DNA of 59,450 nucleotides from Acidimicrobiia bacterium (GCA_022821685.1 JAJEDD010000047.1:1-59450), one strand, 5' to 3'. Numbered from the stretch's first letter, positions 14,991 to 25,044 are shown. Notes: generated by a model not told the origin, from the sequence alone. Translations and numbers: made by a program.

Positions 14991-15212
14991 CTAGCGGCGG
15001 TGCTTGCCGGTCAGGACCAGAGCGGCCAAGCCGACCAGCACCACCAGGATGGCCAGCAGGGTCACCAGCCAGGCAAAGATGGTCACCACCCACTTCACCA
15101 CTGTGACCGCCCCCACCACCGCCAGAGCCCCCACAATCATTTGGGCCGGCCAGGGCATGCGGCCCAGCCGCTCCACGGCACCGCCCGACTCCCTCTCCAT
15201 GGGTGCTTTCAC
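14991..15212 (-). CDS. small membrane protein of unknown function
   Basis: This is a 73-residue protein with a polar N-terminus and two adjoining hydrophobic segments at about 22-40 (AQMIVGALAVVGAVTVVKW) and 43-68 (VVTIFAWLVTLLAILVVLVG), ending KHRR. Such proteins are common and undescribed in Actinomycetota. The GTG at 15212 is preferred over the ATG at 15200 because a TAGGAT box lies 6 bases upstream of it, in the leaderless arrangement seen elsewhere here. A MITE-like repeat begins 7 bases beyond that box. Confidence 0.55.
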   Translation of the reverse strand: MKAPMERESGGAVERLGRMPWPAQMIVGALAVVGAVTVVKWVVTIFAWLVTLLAILVVLVGLAALVLTGKHRR

Positions 15213-15218
15213 GGGTCG

Positions 15219-15224
15219 ATCCTA
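15219..15224 (-). promoter_or_regulatory. -10 box TAGGAT, probable leaderless start
   Basis: On the minus strand, TAGGAT is followed by 6 bases and the GTG at 15212. The end of a full MITE-like repeat lies at 15231, just upstream of the box. Confidence 0.45.
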
Positions 15225-15230
15225 GCTTTG

Positions 15231-15366
15231 AAGGGCGCGCATATGAGCGAGAGCCAGTCGCGTCGCAGCGGGGTCATTCCCGCTCTTGTTCGCTGCGCTC
15301 ACGGGCCGCTCGGGCCACGGCCTCGCCCGTATCGGCCGGAATCGCTCACCTATACGCTCGGCCTCC
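15231..15366 (-). mobile_element. full-length copy of the dispersed MITE-like repeat
   Basis: This copy lies in minus orientation. Its right terminus (AAGGGCGCGC at 15231) faces the small membrane gene and its left terminus (CGCTCGGCCTC at 15355-15365) faces the MoaD-like gene. The core reads CATTCCCGCTCTTGTTCGC, then GGGCCGCTCGGGCCACGGCC. About 136 bp. Confidence 0.85.
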
Positions 15367-15424
15367 GGTCCCGTTACCATGACCCGGCCCTTGTCGCCGG
15401 ATCAGCGATACAGCGAGGAACGCC

Positions 15425-15706
15425 ATGGCCGTCACCGTCAGAGTGCCCACCACCTTGAGAGTCCTCACCGCCGGCGCGTCGGAGGTGGCTGTCGACGGCG
15501 CCACCCTCGCCGAGGTGCTCGAATCGCTGGAGTCGTCGCATCCGGGCTTCCGCGACCGGATCCTCGACGAATCGGGCGAACTGCGACGCTTCGTCAACGT
15601 GTTCGTCAGCGACGACGACGTCCGCTTCCTCGAGGGGCTCGGCACCGCGGTCGACGACGGCGCCACCGTGAGCATCGTGCCCGCAGTCGCCGGCGGTCGC
15701 CGCTGA
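15425..15706 (+). CDS. MoaD/ThiS/CysO-like ubiquitin-fold sulfur carrier
   Basis: This 93-residue beta-grasp protein contains VTVRVPTTLRVLTAGASEV, then LAEVLESLESSHPGFRDRIL and a closing VSIVPAVAGGRR. MoaD, ThiS and CysO proteins carry sulfur as a C-terminal Gly-Gly thiocarboxylate. Spacing and sequence (PAVAGG) are closest to CysO, the cysteine-synthesis carrier of mycobacteria. Here two arginines follow the Gly-Gly, so the tail must be trimmed before activation or the protein is not a carrier. No E1-like or protease gene is adjacent. It sits between a MITE-like repeat and the CIRCE-groEL unit. Confidence 0.8.
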   Translation: MAVTVRVPTTLRVLTAGASEVAVDGATLAEVLESLESSHPGFRDRILDESGELRRFVNVFVSDDDVRFLEGLGTAVDDGATVSIVPAVAGGRR

Positions 15707-15792
15707 ATCACCGCCGCACGTCGTACCGACCCCGCAGAGCGGCCATATTCGCCCTGCGGGCGGGTTGTCATCGCGCACCGGCTCCGGTTGAC

Positions 15793-15819
15793 TTGGCACT
15801 CGTGGCACGAGAGTGCCAA
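15793..15819 (+). promoter_or_regulatory. CIRCE element (HrcA operator) upstream of groEL
   Basis: TTGGCACTC at 15793-15801, nine bases, then GAGTGCCAA at 15811-15819 form a perfect 9-9-9 inverted repeat. This is the layout of the CIRCE operator bound by the heat-shock repressor HrcA. A TTGACT hexamer overlaps its left edge (15788-15793). Confidence 0.92.
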
Positions 15820-15834
15820 CCGAGGCAACCATAG

Positions 15835-17496
<1,662 letters not shown>

Positions 17497-17514
17497 TCTC
17501 CAGTCCCCCCAAGA

Positions 17515-17551
17515 CAACAGCCCGGCCCGCCCCCTCGGTGCCGGGCTGTTG
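17515..17551 (+). terminator. hairpin terminator after groEL
   Basis: CAACAGCCCGGC at 17515-17526 pairs perfectly with GCCGGGCTGTTG at 17540-17551, a 12-bp GC-rich stem. No long T-run follows, which is usual for GC-rich actinobacteria. Confidence 0.75.
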
Positions 17552-17559
17552 CGCGCCCT

Positions 17560-17612
17560 GGGTCCGAGCGGCCCGTGAGCGCAGCCAACAAGAAAGACAC
17601 CGCGCTCCATCC
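17560..17612 (+). repeat. partial copy of the dispersed MITE-like repeat
   Basis: CGAGCGGCCCGTGAGCGCAG and a divergent CCAACAAGAAAG are present; the termini are not. It lies between the groEL terminator and the fdhD promoter. Confidence 0.6.
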
Positions 17613-17655
17613 CCGTCGCACCGAGCGCGCTGGGCTGGTGGAAGTGGACCGCGCG

Positions 17656-17661
17656 TAGCCT
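17656..17661 (+). promoter_or_regulatory. -10 box TAGCCT before fdhD
   Basis: TAGCCT is followed by GTGATG and then ATG at 17668, so transcription starting about 7 bases later would begin at that ATG. Confidence 0.45.
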
Positions 17662-17667
17662 GTGATG

Positions 17668-18465
17668 ATGGCCACCAAGTCGAGGAGCCAGCAGCGGCTG
17701 GTGCGGCCCTGGACGGGCGACGGCTCCGGCGAGGACCGGCGGGCCGACCGGCTCGCGTCGGAGGAGCCCATGGCCATCGAGTTAGACGACGTGCGGGTGG
17801 CCACCACTATGCGCACCCCGGGCAACGACTTCGAGCTGGCCGTGGGGTTCTGCTTCGCCGAGGGCCTGCTCCACGGCCACGGGGTGACCCAGGTCAAGTA
17901 CTGCGCCAAGGGCTCGGCTGCGGCCACCGACTTCAACGTGGTGTCGGTTTCCACCGGCGGCAAGGCCCCTGCGCCCCGGCCCCGGCTCACCACCACCACG
18001 TCCTCGTGCGGTTTCTGCGGCACTAGCGAGATCGACGAGCTCGTCTCCAAGCTCGATGCGGTCACCGGCGAAGCGGTGCCGTGGGAGGCGCTGGCCTCGG
18101 CTCCCGAACAGCTGCGGCCCGGACAGGAACTGTTCGACGCCACCGGTGCGGTCCACGCCGCCGGCGTGGTGGGGCCGGATGGCTCGGTGTCGGTGGTGCG
18201 AGAGGATGTGGGCCGCCACAACGCGGTCGACAAGCTCATCGGCCGGCTGTTCCTCAACGGTCGTCTGCCGGCCACCGGGCTGGGCCTGGTGGTCAGCGGC
18301 CGGGCCAGCTTCGAGCTGGTTCACAAGGCCTGGGCCGGCGGGTTCCGCGCCCTGGTGGCGGTGAGCGCCCCCACCGCGCTGGCCGCCGCCACCGCCGAGG
18401 CCGCCGGCATGCAACTCGCCGGCTTCGCCCGCAACCGCGCCATGACCGTATACGTCGACGCCTGA
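17668..18465 (+). CDS. fdhD: formate dehydrogenase accessory sulfurtransferase FdhD
   Basis: This 265-residue FdhD protein moves sulfur from a cysteine desulfurase to the molybdenum cofactor of formate dehydrogenase. The redox-active CxxC motif lies in TTTTSSCGFCGTSEID (Cys at about 114 and 117). DFELAVGFCFAEGLLHG (about 55-70), the basic VREDVGRHNAVDKLIG and VVSGRASFELVHKAWAGG are family hallmarks. Starts at 17662, 17665 and 17668 are all possible; I use 17668 because of the -10 box spacing. No formate dehydrogenase gene is nearby. Confidence 0.92.
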   Translation: MATKSRSQQRLVRPWTGDGSGEDRRADRLASEEPMAIELDDVRVATTMRTPGNDFELAVGFCFAEGLLHGHGVTQVKYCAKGSAAATDFNVVSVSTGGKAPAPRPRLTTTTSSCGFCGTSEIDELVSKLDAVTGEAVPWEALASAPEQLRPGQELFDATGAVHAAGVVGPDGSVSVVREDVGRHNAVDKLIGRLFLNGRLPATGLGLVVSGRASFELVHKAWAGGFRALVAVSAPTALAAATAEAAGMQLAGFARNRAMTVYVDA

Positions 18466-18499
18466 GAGCTTGAGGCGGAGTCGCCCGGCTGGGGCTTCG

Positions 18500-18505
18500 T
18501 AGACT
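18500..18505 (+). promoter_or_regulatory. -10 box TAGACT, probable leaderless start
   Basis: TAGACT ends 6 bases before the ATG at 18512, with no ribosome site between. Confidence 0.5.
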
Positions 18506-18511
18506 GCGGTG

Positions 18512-19189
18512 ATGCTGGAAGCGGTGGGCGTCGCCCACGGGCTGGTGGTGGTGCACCTGTTCTGCAATCGCACGTCCAACACCGGCGACGCGGCCGTGCT
18601 CGCTGCGGTCGATGCCGCCGTCGAGGCGGGGGCGCAAGTGGTGACGGTGGCGGTGCTGGGCCACAAGGCCCAGCTGTGCTTCATGGGTCTTCACGCCGAT
18701 GCCTGGGCGCTGCGCGACCTGCAGACCGGCCTGGTGCGGGCCGGCCTGGACATCGTGGACAGCTACGTGTCGATCACCGAGCTGTCGGAGTACGCCATGG
18801 GACTGCCGGCCGAGATGGCCGACATGCGCCTGAATCCCAAGCTGCCCCCGCCGGACAAGCCGGCCTGGTGCTTCTACCCCATGACCAAGCGGCGCAACGT
18901 GGGCCAGAACTGGTATGAGCTCGGATTCGACGAGCGCAAGGAGCTGATGTACGAGCACGGCGCGTCGGGACGCAAGTTCGCGGGGCGCATCGTGCAGTTG
19001 GTGACCGCCTCCACCGGGCTCGACGACTGGGAGTGGGGCGTCACCCTTTTCGGCACCGACATCGCCGCCCTCAAGGAGACGGTCTACACCATGCGCTACG
19101 ACCGGGCCTCGGCCGCCTACGCAGAGTTCGGCCCCTTCGTGACCGGCCTGGTGGGGCCGGCCGACGAGATCCTCGAACGAACCCGCTGA
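18512..19189 (+). CDS. chdC: coproheme decarboxylase (HemQ/ChdC)
   Basis: This 225-residue chlorite-dismutase-fold protein makes heme b from coproheme in the coproporphyrin-dependent route used by Actinomycetota and Firmicutes. Typical segments are WCFYPMTKRRN (about 119-129), NWYELGFDERKELMYEHG (about 133-150), GRKFAGRIVQLVTASTGLDD and EWGVTLF. His149 in MYEHG is the likely heme ligand. Size matches the family. The next gene, a Nudix hydrolase, has its own -10 box, so they are probably separate transcripts. Confidence 0.93.
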   Translation: MLEAVGVAHGLVVVHLFCNRTSNTGDAAVLAAVDAAVEAGAQVVTVAVLGHKAQLCFMGLHADAWALRDLQTGLVRAGLDIVDSYVSITELSEYAMGLPAEMADMRLNPKLPPPDKPAWCFYPMTKRRNVGQNWYELGFDERKELMYEHGASGRKFAGRIVQLVTASTGLDDWEWGVTLFGTDIAALKETVYTMRYDRASAAYAEFGPFVTGLVGPADEILERTR

Positions 19190-19226
19190 CTGCCGCATCG
19201 ATCCGGTGCCCGCGTCCGGCTGGGGT

Positions 19227-19232
19227 TAGGGT
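19227..19232 (+). promoter_or_regulatory. -10 box TAGGGT, probable leaderless start
   Basis: TAGGGT ends 6 bases before the ATG at 19239, with no ribosome site between. Confidence 0.5.
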
Positions 19233-19238
19233 GCCGTG

Positions 19239-19991
19239 ATGGCTGGGGATGCCGAGGACTCGGAGGCGACCGCCGAGGAGGCTGATTCAGCTCTGCGCCC
19301 GGCGGGCGAGGCCGACATTCTGCGCTGGGCCGAGACCCTGGCTGGGATAGCCCAGACCGGTCTGGGGTTCACCGAGAGCCGCTACGAGCAGGAGCGCTTC
19401 GAGGAGGTGCTGGCGGTGGCGGCCGACATCCGGGCTCACAGCGCTGGCGGGATCGACGCCGGGCGCCAGGTGGACCAGTGGCGTGACGCCGTTGGTGAGG
19501 GCATCGCCGGCTACGTCACCCCCAAGGTCACCGTGGGTGCCATCGTCGGCGACGACGAGGGCCGGATGCTGCTGGTGCAGCGGGCCGACTCCGGTTGGTG
19601 GCTGTACCCCACCGGATGGTCCGATGTGGGCTACTCACCCTCGGAGGTGGCGGTCAAGGAGGTCCGAGAGGAGACCGGGATCGACTGCGAAGTCATCGGT
19701 CCCATCGCCATCCTCGACGGGTTGCGTCTCGGCTTCCACCGGGTGCCGCTGGTGTCGATCGTGTTCCATTGCCGCAGCCTCGGCGGCGAGCTGGCAGCCC
19801 ATCCGCTCGAATGCTCCGATGTGGGCTTCTTCGCCGAGGGCGAGCTGCCCGAGCGCACCGCCCGTCCCGAGCTGTGGGCTCCGCACGCCTTCAGAGCCAT
19901 TCGGGGCGAGCCGGTGGAAGTGCTCTTCGACCACCCCCGCAACCCACCCTGGCGAGGCCAGCCGGAGAGCTCCGGGGGCCGTGTGGAGTGA
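19239..19991 (+). CDS. Nudix hydrolase with N-terminal helical domain
   Basis: This 250-residue protein has an N-terminal helical region (DILRWAETLAGIAQTGLGFT, about 26-45) like that of the Nudix_N group of ADP-ribose/nucleoside diphosphate hydrolases. A Nudix domain follows at about 95-225. Its Nudix box, GWSDVGYSPSEVAVKEVREE followed by TGI, keeps the metal-binding EEs but has Tyr where the first Glu is usual and Lys for Arg; variants like this are common in this subgroup. The substrate cannot be told from sequence. Confidence 0.85.
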   Translation: MAGDAEDSEATAEEADSALRPAGEADILRWAETLAGIAQTGLGFTESRYEQERFEEVLAVAADIRAHSAGGIDAGRQVDQWRDAVGEGIAGYVTPKVTVGAIVGDDEGRMLLVQRADSGWWLYPTGWSDVGYSPSEVAVKEVREETGIDCEVIGPIAILDGLRLGFHRVPLVSIVFHCRSLGGELAAHPLECSDVGFFAEGELPERTARPELWAPHAFRAIRGEPVEVLFDHPRNPPWRGQPESSGGRVE

Positions 19992-20070
19992 TTCCCAGCT
20001 GAGCCGATAGCCTCGCTCGGGAGCGGGCAAGGCGACGCGTACGCCGCGTCGTGCCGATTGGAGCCCGCAA

Positions 20071-20931
20071 ATGATCTCAAGGAAGCTCTCGTTGATTCTG
20101 GCTGCGGTGCTTGTCGTGTGCCTCAGCAGCTTGTGGTCCATCGCCAGCGCGGACGACGGCGCTTCTGGGATCACCTTCGGCGACATCGACGCCGATCCCG
20201 TCACCTCCAACAACGAGATCTCGTTCTTCTGGGAGGCGAGCACCACCGACGGCGCCGAGCTGCGGCCGACATTCGTGATTCAAGAAGGCACCGACGCGCC
20301 CAAGCTGGCCCAGATCGCGTCGTACAGCTCCGCAGACCACAACCCGATGCCGATGATCGAGCACGGCGAGTACTACGCATGGAACATGGTTGTTGAGATG
20401 ACTCCCTGCCGGGAGCATCGGCTCTGGATCGCCCATCTGCCCAAGAACTTGATGGACGACGTGATGTCGAACTTCACGCAGTCGCTGTGGGAACAGATGA
20501 CCGTGCGTTCGGTGCCGCTGCGGTTCTGGACCCGCTCGGCCGATGGCTCGGGCTGTGACCTCAACCCGAGCCGCAAGACCACGTCAGCTCAGGTCGACAA
20601 CCTGGTTCGGGAGGGCAAGCCCACCAAGCGAATCGCCACGGTCGAGTGGCAGAACCCTGGTGGCGTCGAGCCGGTCGTGATGGTCAAGCGGCTGGGTGCC
20701 GACGAGGGTGCCGAGCAATTGGCCACGTTGCGCCGAGCAGAGAACCCGCTGGCGCCGGGGGCCACCTCAGCCACGATCAAGGGATTGGAGCCCTGCACGC
20801 AGTACCGGGTGCGGGTCTACGAGCGGCATCCCAACTTCGGTTCGGACGCTGATCCCTTGCGAGTCTTCCGAGGCAACCAGGATCGCAAGACCAACTCCGT
20901 CACGATCCGCACCGCCGGCTGCAACCAGTAG
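20071..20931 (+). CDS. secreted protein of unknown function
   Basis: This 286-residue protein has a clear signal peptide (SLILAAVLVVCLSSLWSIAS, cleavage probably before DDGAS). The mature part contains VTSNNEISFFWEASTTDGAE, a middle region with several His and Trp residues, and a C-terminal segment IKGLEPCTQYRVRVYERHP. That last segment has the L-P-T-Y-V spacing of a fibronectin type III strand pair. Four cysteines in the mature part could form disulfides. I do not recognise a family. It has no close operon partners and is convergent with the PAC2 gene. Confidence 0.6.
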   Translation: MISRKLSLILAAVLVVCLSSLWSIASADDGASGITFGDIDADPVTSNNEISFFWEASTTDGAELRPTFVIQEGTDAPKLAQIASYSSADHNPMPMIEHGEYYAWNMVVEMTPCREHRLWIAHLPKNLMDDVMSNFTQSLWEQMTVRSVPLRFWTRSADGSGCDLNPSRKTTSAQVDNLVREGKPTKRIATVEWQNPGGVEPVVMVKRLGADEGAEQLATLRRAENPLAPGATSATIKGLEPCTQYRVRVYERHPNFGSDADPLRVFRGNQDRKTNSVTIRTAGCNQ

Positions 20932-20954
20932 CGCTGGATCGGCGCGATCAGCGC
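20931..20954. terminator. possible bidirectional terminator hairpin
   Basis: GCGCTGGATC and GATCAGCGC pair around GGCGC with one bulged base, right after the stop of the secreted protein and before the convergent PAC2 gene end at 21013. Confidence 0.45.
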
Positions 20955-21012
20955 CTCGGTGCGTGCTGACTGTGCTGCATGTGCAACGAGCCGGCAAACC
21001 TGCGGTGGGCCT

Positions 21013-21897
21013 CTAGCTTCCGTCGCGCAGGAACTTCTCTACCTCGGCGACCAGCCGGTCGGGGTCGTCGCTGAGAGGTGTGTCGTCGTTGTCGGCGTGG
21101 CGGTCGCGGTTGTCCCAAGCCGTCTCTAGGCGGGCCACGTACTCGGCGGTCTCCTCGTCCTCGGCCACGATCTTGGTGATCTCCTGCTCGTAGCTCTTGG
21201 CCCGCTGCTCAAGGTCGAGAGTCGGCACCGGCGCCCCCATCAGGGCGCACACCCGGTTGACCAGCGCCAGCGCAGCCTTGGGGGACGGCGCGGCCGGCAT
21301 GTACGACGGCACCGCCGACCAGAACGAAGCGGTGCTGTAGCCCGCATCGCGGCAGGCCGACGCCAGCACGCCGACGATTCCGGTGGGCCCCTCATAGCTG
21401 GACGGGGTCAAGCCCAGCTCGGCTCGCAGATCCTCGTCGTCGGTGGCTCCGTACACCTCCACATCGCGGCTGTGGGGCACCTCGGCGAGCAGCGCCCCCA
21501 GGGTGACCACCCGCTCCACCCCGAGCAGCCCGGCCACCGAGATCAGCTGACGGGTGAAGGTCCGCCACCGCAGCTGGGGCTCGGTGCCGATCAGCACCAC
21601 CGCGTCGGCGCCGGCGTTGTCGAGGCGGGCCACCCGCACCTCGTTGGCGGGCCAGTCGATGCGCCGGGCCTTGCTGTCGTCGAGGTGCACCAGCGGCCGG
21701 ACCGCGGTGAAGTCGAAGAACGGCTCGGGGTCGATCTCCGCCACCGGCACGCATCCCCAGCGGCCGGCCAGATGGGAGGCCGCGGTGGTGGCCGCGTCGC
21801 CGGCGTCGTTCCAGCCCTCGAAGGCGGCGATCAGCGTGGGGCGGTCCAACTCGGGCTTGGGACCCGACCACAGAACGTGCTCCGGCTCAATCGACAC
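21013..21897 (-). CDS. PAC2 (proteasome assembly chaperone 2-like) family protein
   Basis: This 294-residue PAC2-family protein contains RPTLIAAFEGWNDAGDAATT (about 14-33), VHLDDSKARRIDWP, VVLIGTEPQLRWRTFTRQLI and GLTPSSYEGPTGIVGVL. It ends with an acidic coiled segment (EQEITKIVAEDEETAEYVAR). Bacterial PAC2 proteins are common in Actinomycetota; a proteasome link is suspected but not established. I chose GTG 21897 over an upstream ATG because the alignable region starts there and a TATGGT box lies about 8 bases further upstream. Confidence 0.85.
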   Translation of the reverse strand: MSIEPEHVLWSGPKPELDRPTLIAAFEGWNDAGDAATTAASHLAGRWGCVPVAEIDPEPFFDFTAVRPLVHLDDSKARRIDWPANEVRVARLDNAGADAVVLIGTEPQLRWRTFTRQLISVAGLLGVERVVTLGALLAEVPHSRDVEVYGATDDEDLRAELGLTPSSYEGPTGIVGVLASACRDAGYSTASFWSAVPSYMPAAPSPKAALALVNRVCALMGAPVPTLDLEQRAKSYEQEITKIVAEDEETAEYVARLETAWDNRDRHADNDDTPLSDDPDRLVAEVEKFLRDGS

Positions 21898-22043
21898 GGG
21901 CGCCAACCATACCGCCGCCACCGCTGCGGCCCCTGCCCCCGGGCCACTTCCGGCGGCGGTCGCAGAAGCGGTGTTGGGCCTTCGGGTTGGCTGTCGGCCC
22001 CTGTTGGTCAAGTCCTTCTGGGGCCGCTCGCCGGGGGCCGTGC

Positions 22044-23993
22044 TCAGGCCAGTTCGGGTCGGTTGCGGAAGTGCTCCAGGGCTTCGGGGTTGGCCATGGC
22101 CGAGGTGTTGCGCACCGGGCGTCCGCAGATCACGTCGCGCACTGCGGTCTCGGTCATCTTGCCCGACCGGGTGCGGGGGATGTCGTCCACTGCGGCGATC
22201 ACGGCGGGCACATGGCGGGGCGAAAGCTCGGCCCGGATCCGGCTGCGGATCAGGCCGCGCAGCTCGTCGGTCAGCTCGCAGCCGGGCACCAACTTGACGA
22301 ACAGCACGATGCGGGTGTCGGCCCCGTCGGGCTGGCCCACCGCGATGCTCTCGACGATCTCACCTATGGTGTCGACCCGGCTGTAGATCTCGGCGGTGCC
22401 GATGCGCACCCCGCCGGGATTGAGGGTGGAGTCGGACCGGCCCGAGATCACGAACCCGCCCGACGGGGTGCTCGACGCGAAGTCGCCGTGGTGCCACACG
22501 CCACCGATGCGCTCGAAGTAGGCGGCCCGGTAGCGGGCGTTGCCGGGGTCGTCCCAGAAGCGCAGCGGCAGCGACGGGAACGGGCTGCGGCACACCAGCT
22601 CGCCCTCCGCCCCGGCCGGCAGCGACCGGCCCGAGTCGTCCACCACATCGATGTCCATGCCCAGGCCGGGACGCTGGATCTCGCCCCGCCGCACCGGCGC
22701 CGTCGGGTCGCCGGCCACCAGGCAGCCGCACAGGTCGGTGCCTCCCGAGATCGACGCCAGATGCACGTCGGTCTTGACGTTTTCGTACACCCAGTCGAAT
22801 CCCTCGGCCACCAGCGTGGAGCCGGTCGAGGTGATGGTGCGCAGCGACGACAGGTCGTGGCTCATCCGGGGGCTCAGGCCCGCGTTGCGGCAGGCGTCGA
22901 TGAACTTCGCCGAAGTTCCGAACAAGGTGATGCCCGTCTCGTCGACCAGGTCGAACAGGCGCTGCGGGCCCGGATGGGCGGGCGAGCCGTCATACAGCAC
23001 CGCGGCGGCCCCGCAGGCCAGGGTCGAGGCGAGCCAGTTCCACATCATCCAGCCGGTGGTGGTGAAGTAGAACACCCGGTCGCCCGGCTTCACATCGCAG
23101 TGCAGCCGATGCTCGGCCAGGTGCTTGACCAGCAGCCCGCCGGCTCGGTGCACGATGCACTTGGGCGGGCCGGTCGTGCCCGAGGAGTACAGCACGTACC
23201 AGGGATGGTCGAAGGGCAGCTCCCGGAACACCGGCGGCGCGGGGCCGCCCCCGAATCCGGCGCCGTAGCCGTCGAGCCAGCCCGGCTCCACCAGCACGGT
23301 GCGGCGCAGCGTGGGCAGGGCCGCCGAGATGGCGGCGAGGCGCTCGGTGCAGTCGTGGAGGCGACCGCCGTAGGGGTAGTCGGCGCAGGCGAACAGCACG
23401 GTGGGGGAGATCTGGCTGAAGCGGTCGAGCACGCCGGTGACGCCGAAGTCGGGCGACGTGGAACTGAACACCGCGCCCAGTCCGGCCGCGGCCAGCATCA
23501 CCGCGCCGGTCTCGGGGCGGTTGGGCATCCAGGCCGCCACCCGGTCGCCCGGCCCCACCCCGGCGTCGATCAGGAGCTGCTGGACCCGGCCGGTCATGTC
23601 GTGCAGCTCGGCCCGGGTTAGCTCGGCGGCCTCGCCGTCCTCGCTGCGGAAGATCACCGCGGTGTCGTTCGACGGCTCGCCCAGCAGGTTCTGGGCCACG
23701 TTGAGCCGGGCGTCGGGCAGGAACCGGGTGCGCCGCAGCCGCTCGCCCGGATCCGGGCAGAGGCTCTCGGCAGGCGCCTCGACGAGCCGCTCGCCCCGAT
23801 CGCCGGCCACTTCACACCAGTCCCAGACCGCAGCCCAGAACGGGCCGGGGTGCTGCACCGACCACCGGTGCAGGCTCGAGAAGTCGGGTGCGTCGATGCC
23901 GCGGCGGTCCCGCAGCCAGGCTCGGAACGCCTCAAGGTTGGATCCGGCCACCCGCTCCGGAGACGGTGCCCACAGTAGGCCGGAGTCGCTCAC
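22044..23993 (-). CDS. aacS: acetoacetyl-CoA synthetase
   Basis: This 649-residue acyl-adenylate-forming enzyme activates acetoacetate to acetoacetyl-CoA. The AMP-binding loop is VLYSSGTTGPPKCIVHRAGG (about 267-286). Family features include FYFTTTGWMMWNWLAS, SASGGTDLCGC-type core (ISGGTDLCGCLVAGDP) and the catalytic lysine in PRTRSGKMTETAV near residue 612. Length and N-terminal region (DFSSLHRWSVQHPGPFWAAV) are those of AacS rather than acetyl-CoA synthetase. It points to use of ketone bodies or polyhydroxybutyrate. Confidence 0.93.
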   Translation of the reverse strand: MSDSGLLWAPSPERVAGSNLEAFRAWLRDRRGIDAPDFSSLHRWSVQHPGPFWAAVWDWCEVAGDRGERLVEAPAESLCPDPGERLRRTRFLPDARLNVAQNLLGEPSNDTAVIFRSEDGEAAELTRAELHDMTGRVQQLLIDAGVGPGDRVAAWMPNRPETGAVMLAAAGLGAVFSSTSPDFGVTGVLDRFSQISPTVLFACADYPYGGRLHDCTERLAAISAALPTLRRTVLVEPGWLDGYGAGFGGGPAPPVFRELPFDHPWYVLYSSGTTGPPKCIVHRAGGLLVKHLAEHRLHCDVKPGDRVFYFTTTGWMMWNWLASTLACGAAAVLYDGSPAHPGPQRLFDLVDETGITLFGTSAKFIDACRNAGLSPRMSHDLSSLRTITSTGSTLVAEGFDWVYENVKTDVHLASISGGTDLCGCLVAGDPTAPVRRGEIQRPGLGMDIDVVDDSGRSLPAGAEGELVCRSPFPSLPLRFWDDPGNARYRAAYFERIGGVWHHGDFASSTPSGGFVISGRSDSTLNPGGVRIGTAEIYSRVDTIGEIVESIAVGQPDGADTRIVLFVKLVPGCELTDELRGLIRSRIRAELSPRHVPAVIAAVDDIPRTRSGKMTETAVRDVICGRPVRNTSAMANPEALEHFRNRPELA

Positions 23994-24027
23994 AGCGTCA
24001 CCGGGGCGGGGTGGTGGTGCGGGTCGC

Positions 24028-24474
24028 TCAAAGCGTGAAGCGGTAGACGTTGGACTCGCGCCGCTCGAAACCCATGCGGGCGTATAGACGGTTGGCGGCT
24101 TGTCGCGAAGGGCGGGAGGTGAGGTCGGTGTTGCGGGCGCCCAGCCGCCGGGCGGTCTCCAGGGCGGCCTCGCTGAGCTGCTCGCCCACCCGCCGGCCTC
24201 GCATCGTTTCGTCCACCACCACGTCTTCGATCCGGGTGCGCACTCCGGTGGGGATGCGGAAGGCCACCAGCGTCAACGCGCCCACGATGCGGCCGCGGTG
24301 CCGGGCCACGAACAGCGTGGTGGCCGGTGACGCCACGATCTCCTCCAGTTCGGCCCGGTTGGGCGGGGAGCTCGACGACGACAACTGGGGGATCAGCCGC
24401 TGCATGGCCTCGACCAGATCGTCGCTGACGGTTCGGCACTCGTCGACTTCGATGGGGGCCTTGTCGTCGGTCAC
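24028..24474 (-). CDS. GNAT-family N-acetyltransferase
   Basis: This 148-residue acetyltransferase has the acetyl-CoA-binding motif A in IEDVVVDETMRGRRVGEQLS (about 86-105; R/Q-x-x-G-x-G/A type, here RGRRVGEQL). TTLFVARHRGRIVGALTLVA lies before it, and the C-terminal ANRLYARMGFERRESNVYRF is typical. Substrate unknown. GTG 24474 is used; a TACTCT box lies 8 bases before it, fitting a leaderless start. It is divergent from the gtrA-like gene. Confidence 0.85.
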   Translation of the reverse strand: MTDDKAPIEVDECRTVSDDLVEAMQRLIPQLSSSSSPPNRAELEEIVASPATTLFVARHRGRIVGALTLVAFRIPTGVRTRIEDVVVDETMRGRRVGEQLSEAALETARRLGARNTDLTSRPSRQAANRLYARMGFERRESNVYRFTL

Positions 24475-24591
24475 GCTCGCTGAGAGTAGACGAGCCCACC
24501 GAGTTCTGTGTTGTCTGCTCACCGGTCGCGCCTGCACGTTGAACTGCTGGCGGTGCCGTTGGTGCGGGTGTCTGGGCGCGGCGGGCCGCAA

Positions 24592-24597
24592 TAGTCT
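24592..24597 (+). promoter_or_regulatory. -10 box TAGTCT, probable leaderless start
   Basis: TAGTCT ends 6 bases before the GTG at 24604 of the GtrA-like gene. Confidence 0.5.
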
Positions 24598-24603
24598 GCG
24601 GTC

Positions 24604-25044
24604 GTGACCGGCGCTGCTACCTCCACCCTGCAGCGGCTGCGGGCCGAGCACGGACCGAAGGCGCTGCGCTACTGCGGTGTTTCGGTGGTGAACGTGATGG
24701 TCGCGCTCAGCGTGCTGGCGGTCTGCCACGGCGTGCTGGGGTGGCCGGCGGTCGGCTCCAACCTGGCCGCTTGGATGGTCGGCACTGTGCCCGCCTACCT
24801 GCTGAGCAGGGCCTGGGTGTGGCAGCGCGGCGGCCCTCACCGGCTGGGCGGCGAGGTGCTCACCTTCTGGATGGTGGCGCTCGTCGGTTTGGTGCTCTCG
24901 TCGCTGGCGGTGGGGATTATCGAGCGGCTGTCCGACAGCACCCTGCTCGTTGTGGCCGGCAACCTCGGTGCCTACGGCTGCGTGTGGGTGGCCAAGTACA
25001 TCTTCCTCGACCAAGTGCTGTGGCCCCGCTCGCCGGATGGCTGA
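24604..25044 (+). CDS. GtrA-like membrane protein
   Basis: This 146-residue protein has four membrane helices at about 23-45, 50-68, 82-104 and 113-135. FLDQVLWPRS near the end, VWVAKYIFLD and the early ALRYCGVSVVNVMVALSVL match the GtrA/DPMS family. These proteins move or help use lipid-linked sugars in cell-surface glycosylation. No glycosyltransferase is adjacent; the next gene is a methyltransferase. Confidence 0.82.
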   Translation: MTGAATSTLQRLRAEHGPKALRYCGVSVVNVMVALSVLAVCHGVLGWPAVGSNLAAWMVGTVPAYLLSRAWVWQRGGPHRLGGEVLTFWMVALVGLVLSSLAVGIIERLSDSTLLVVAGNLGAYGCVWVAKYIFLDQVLWPRSPDG

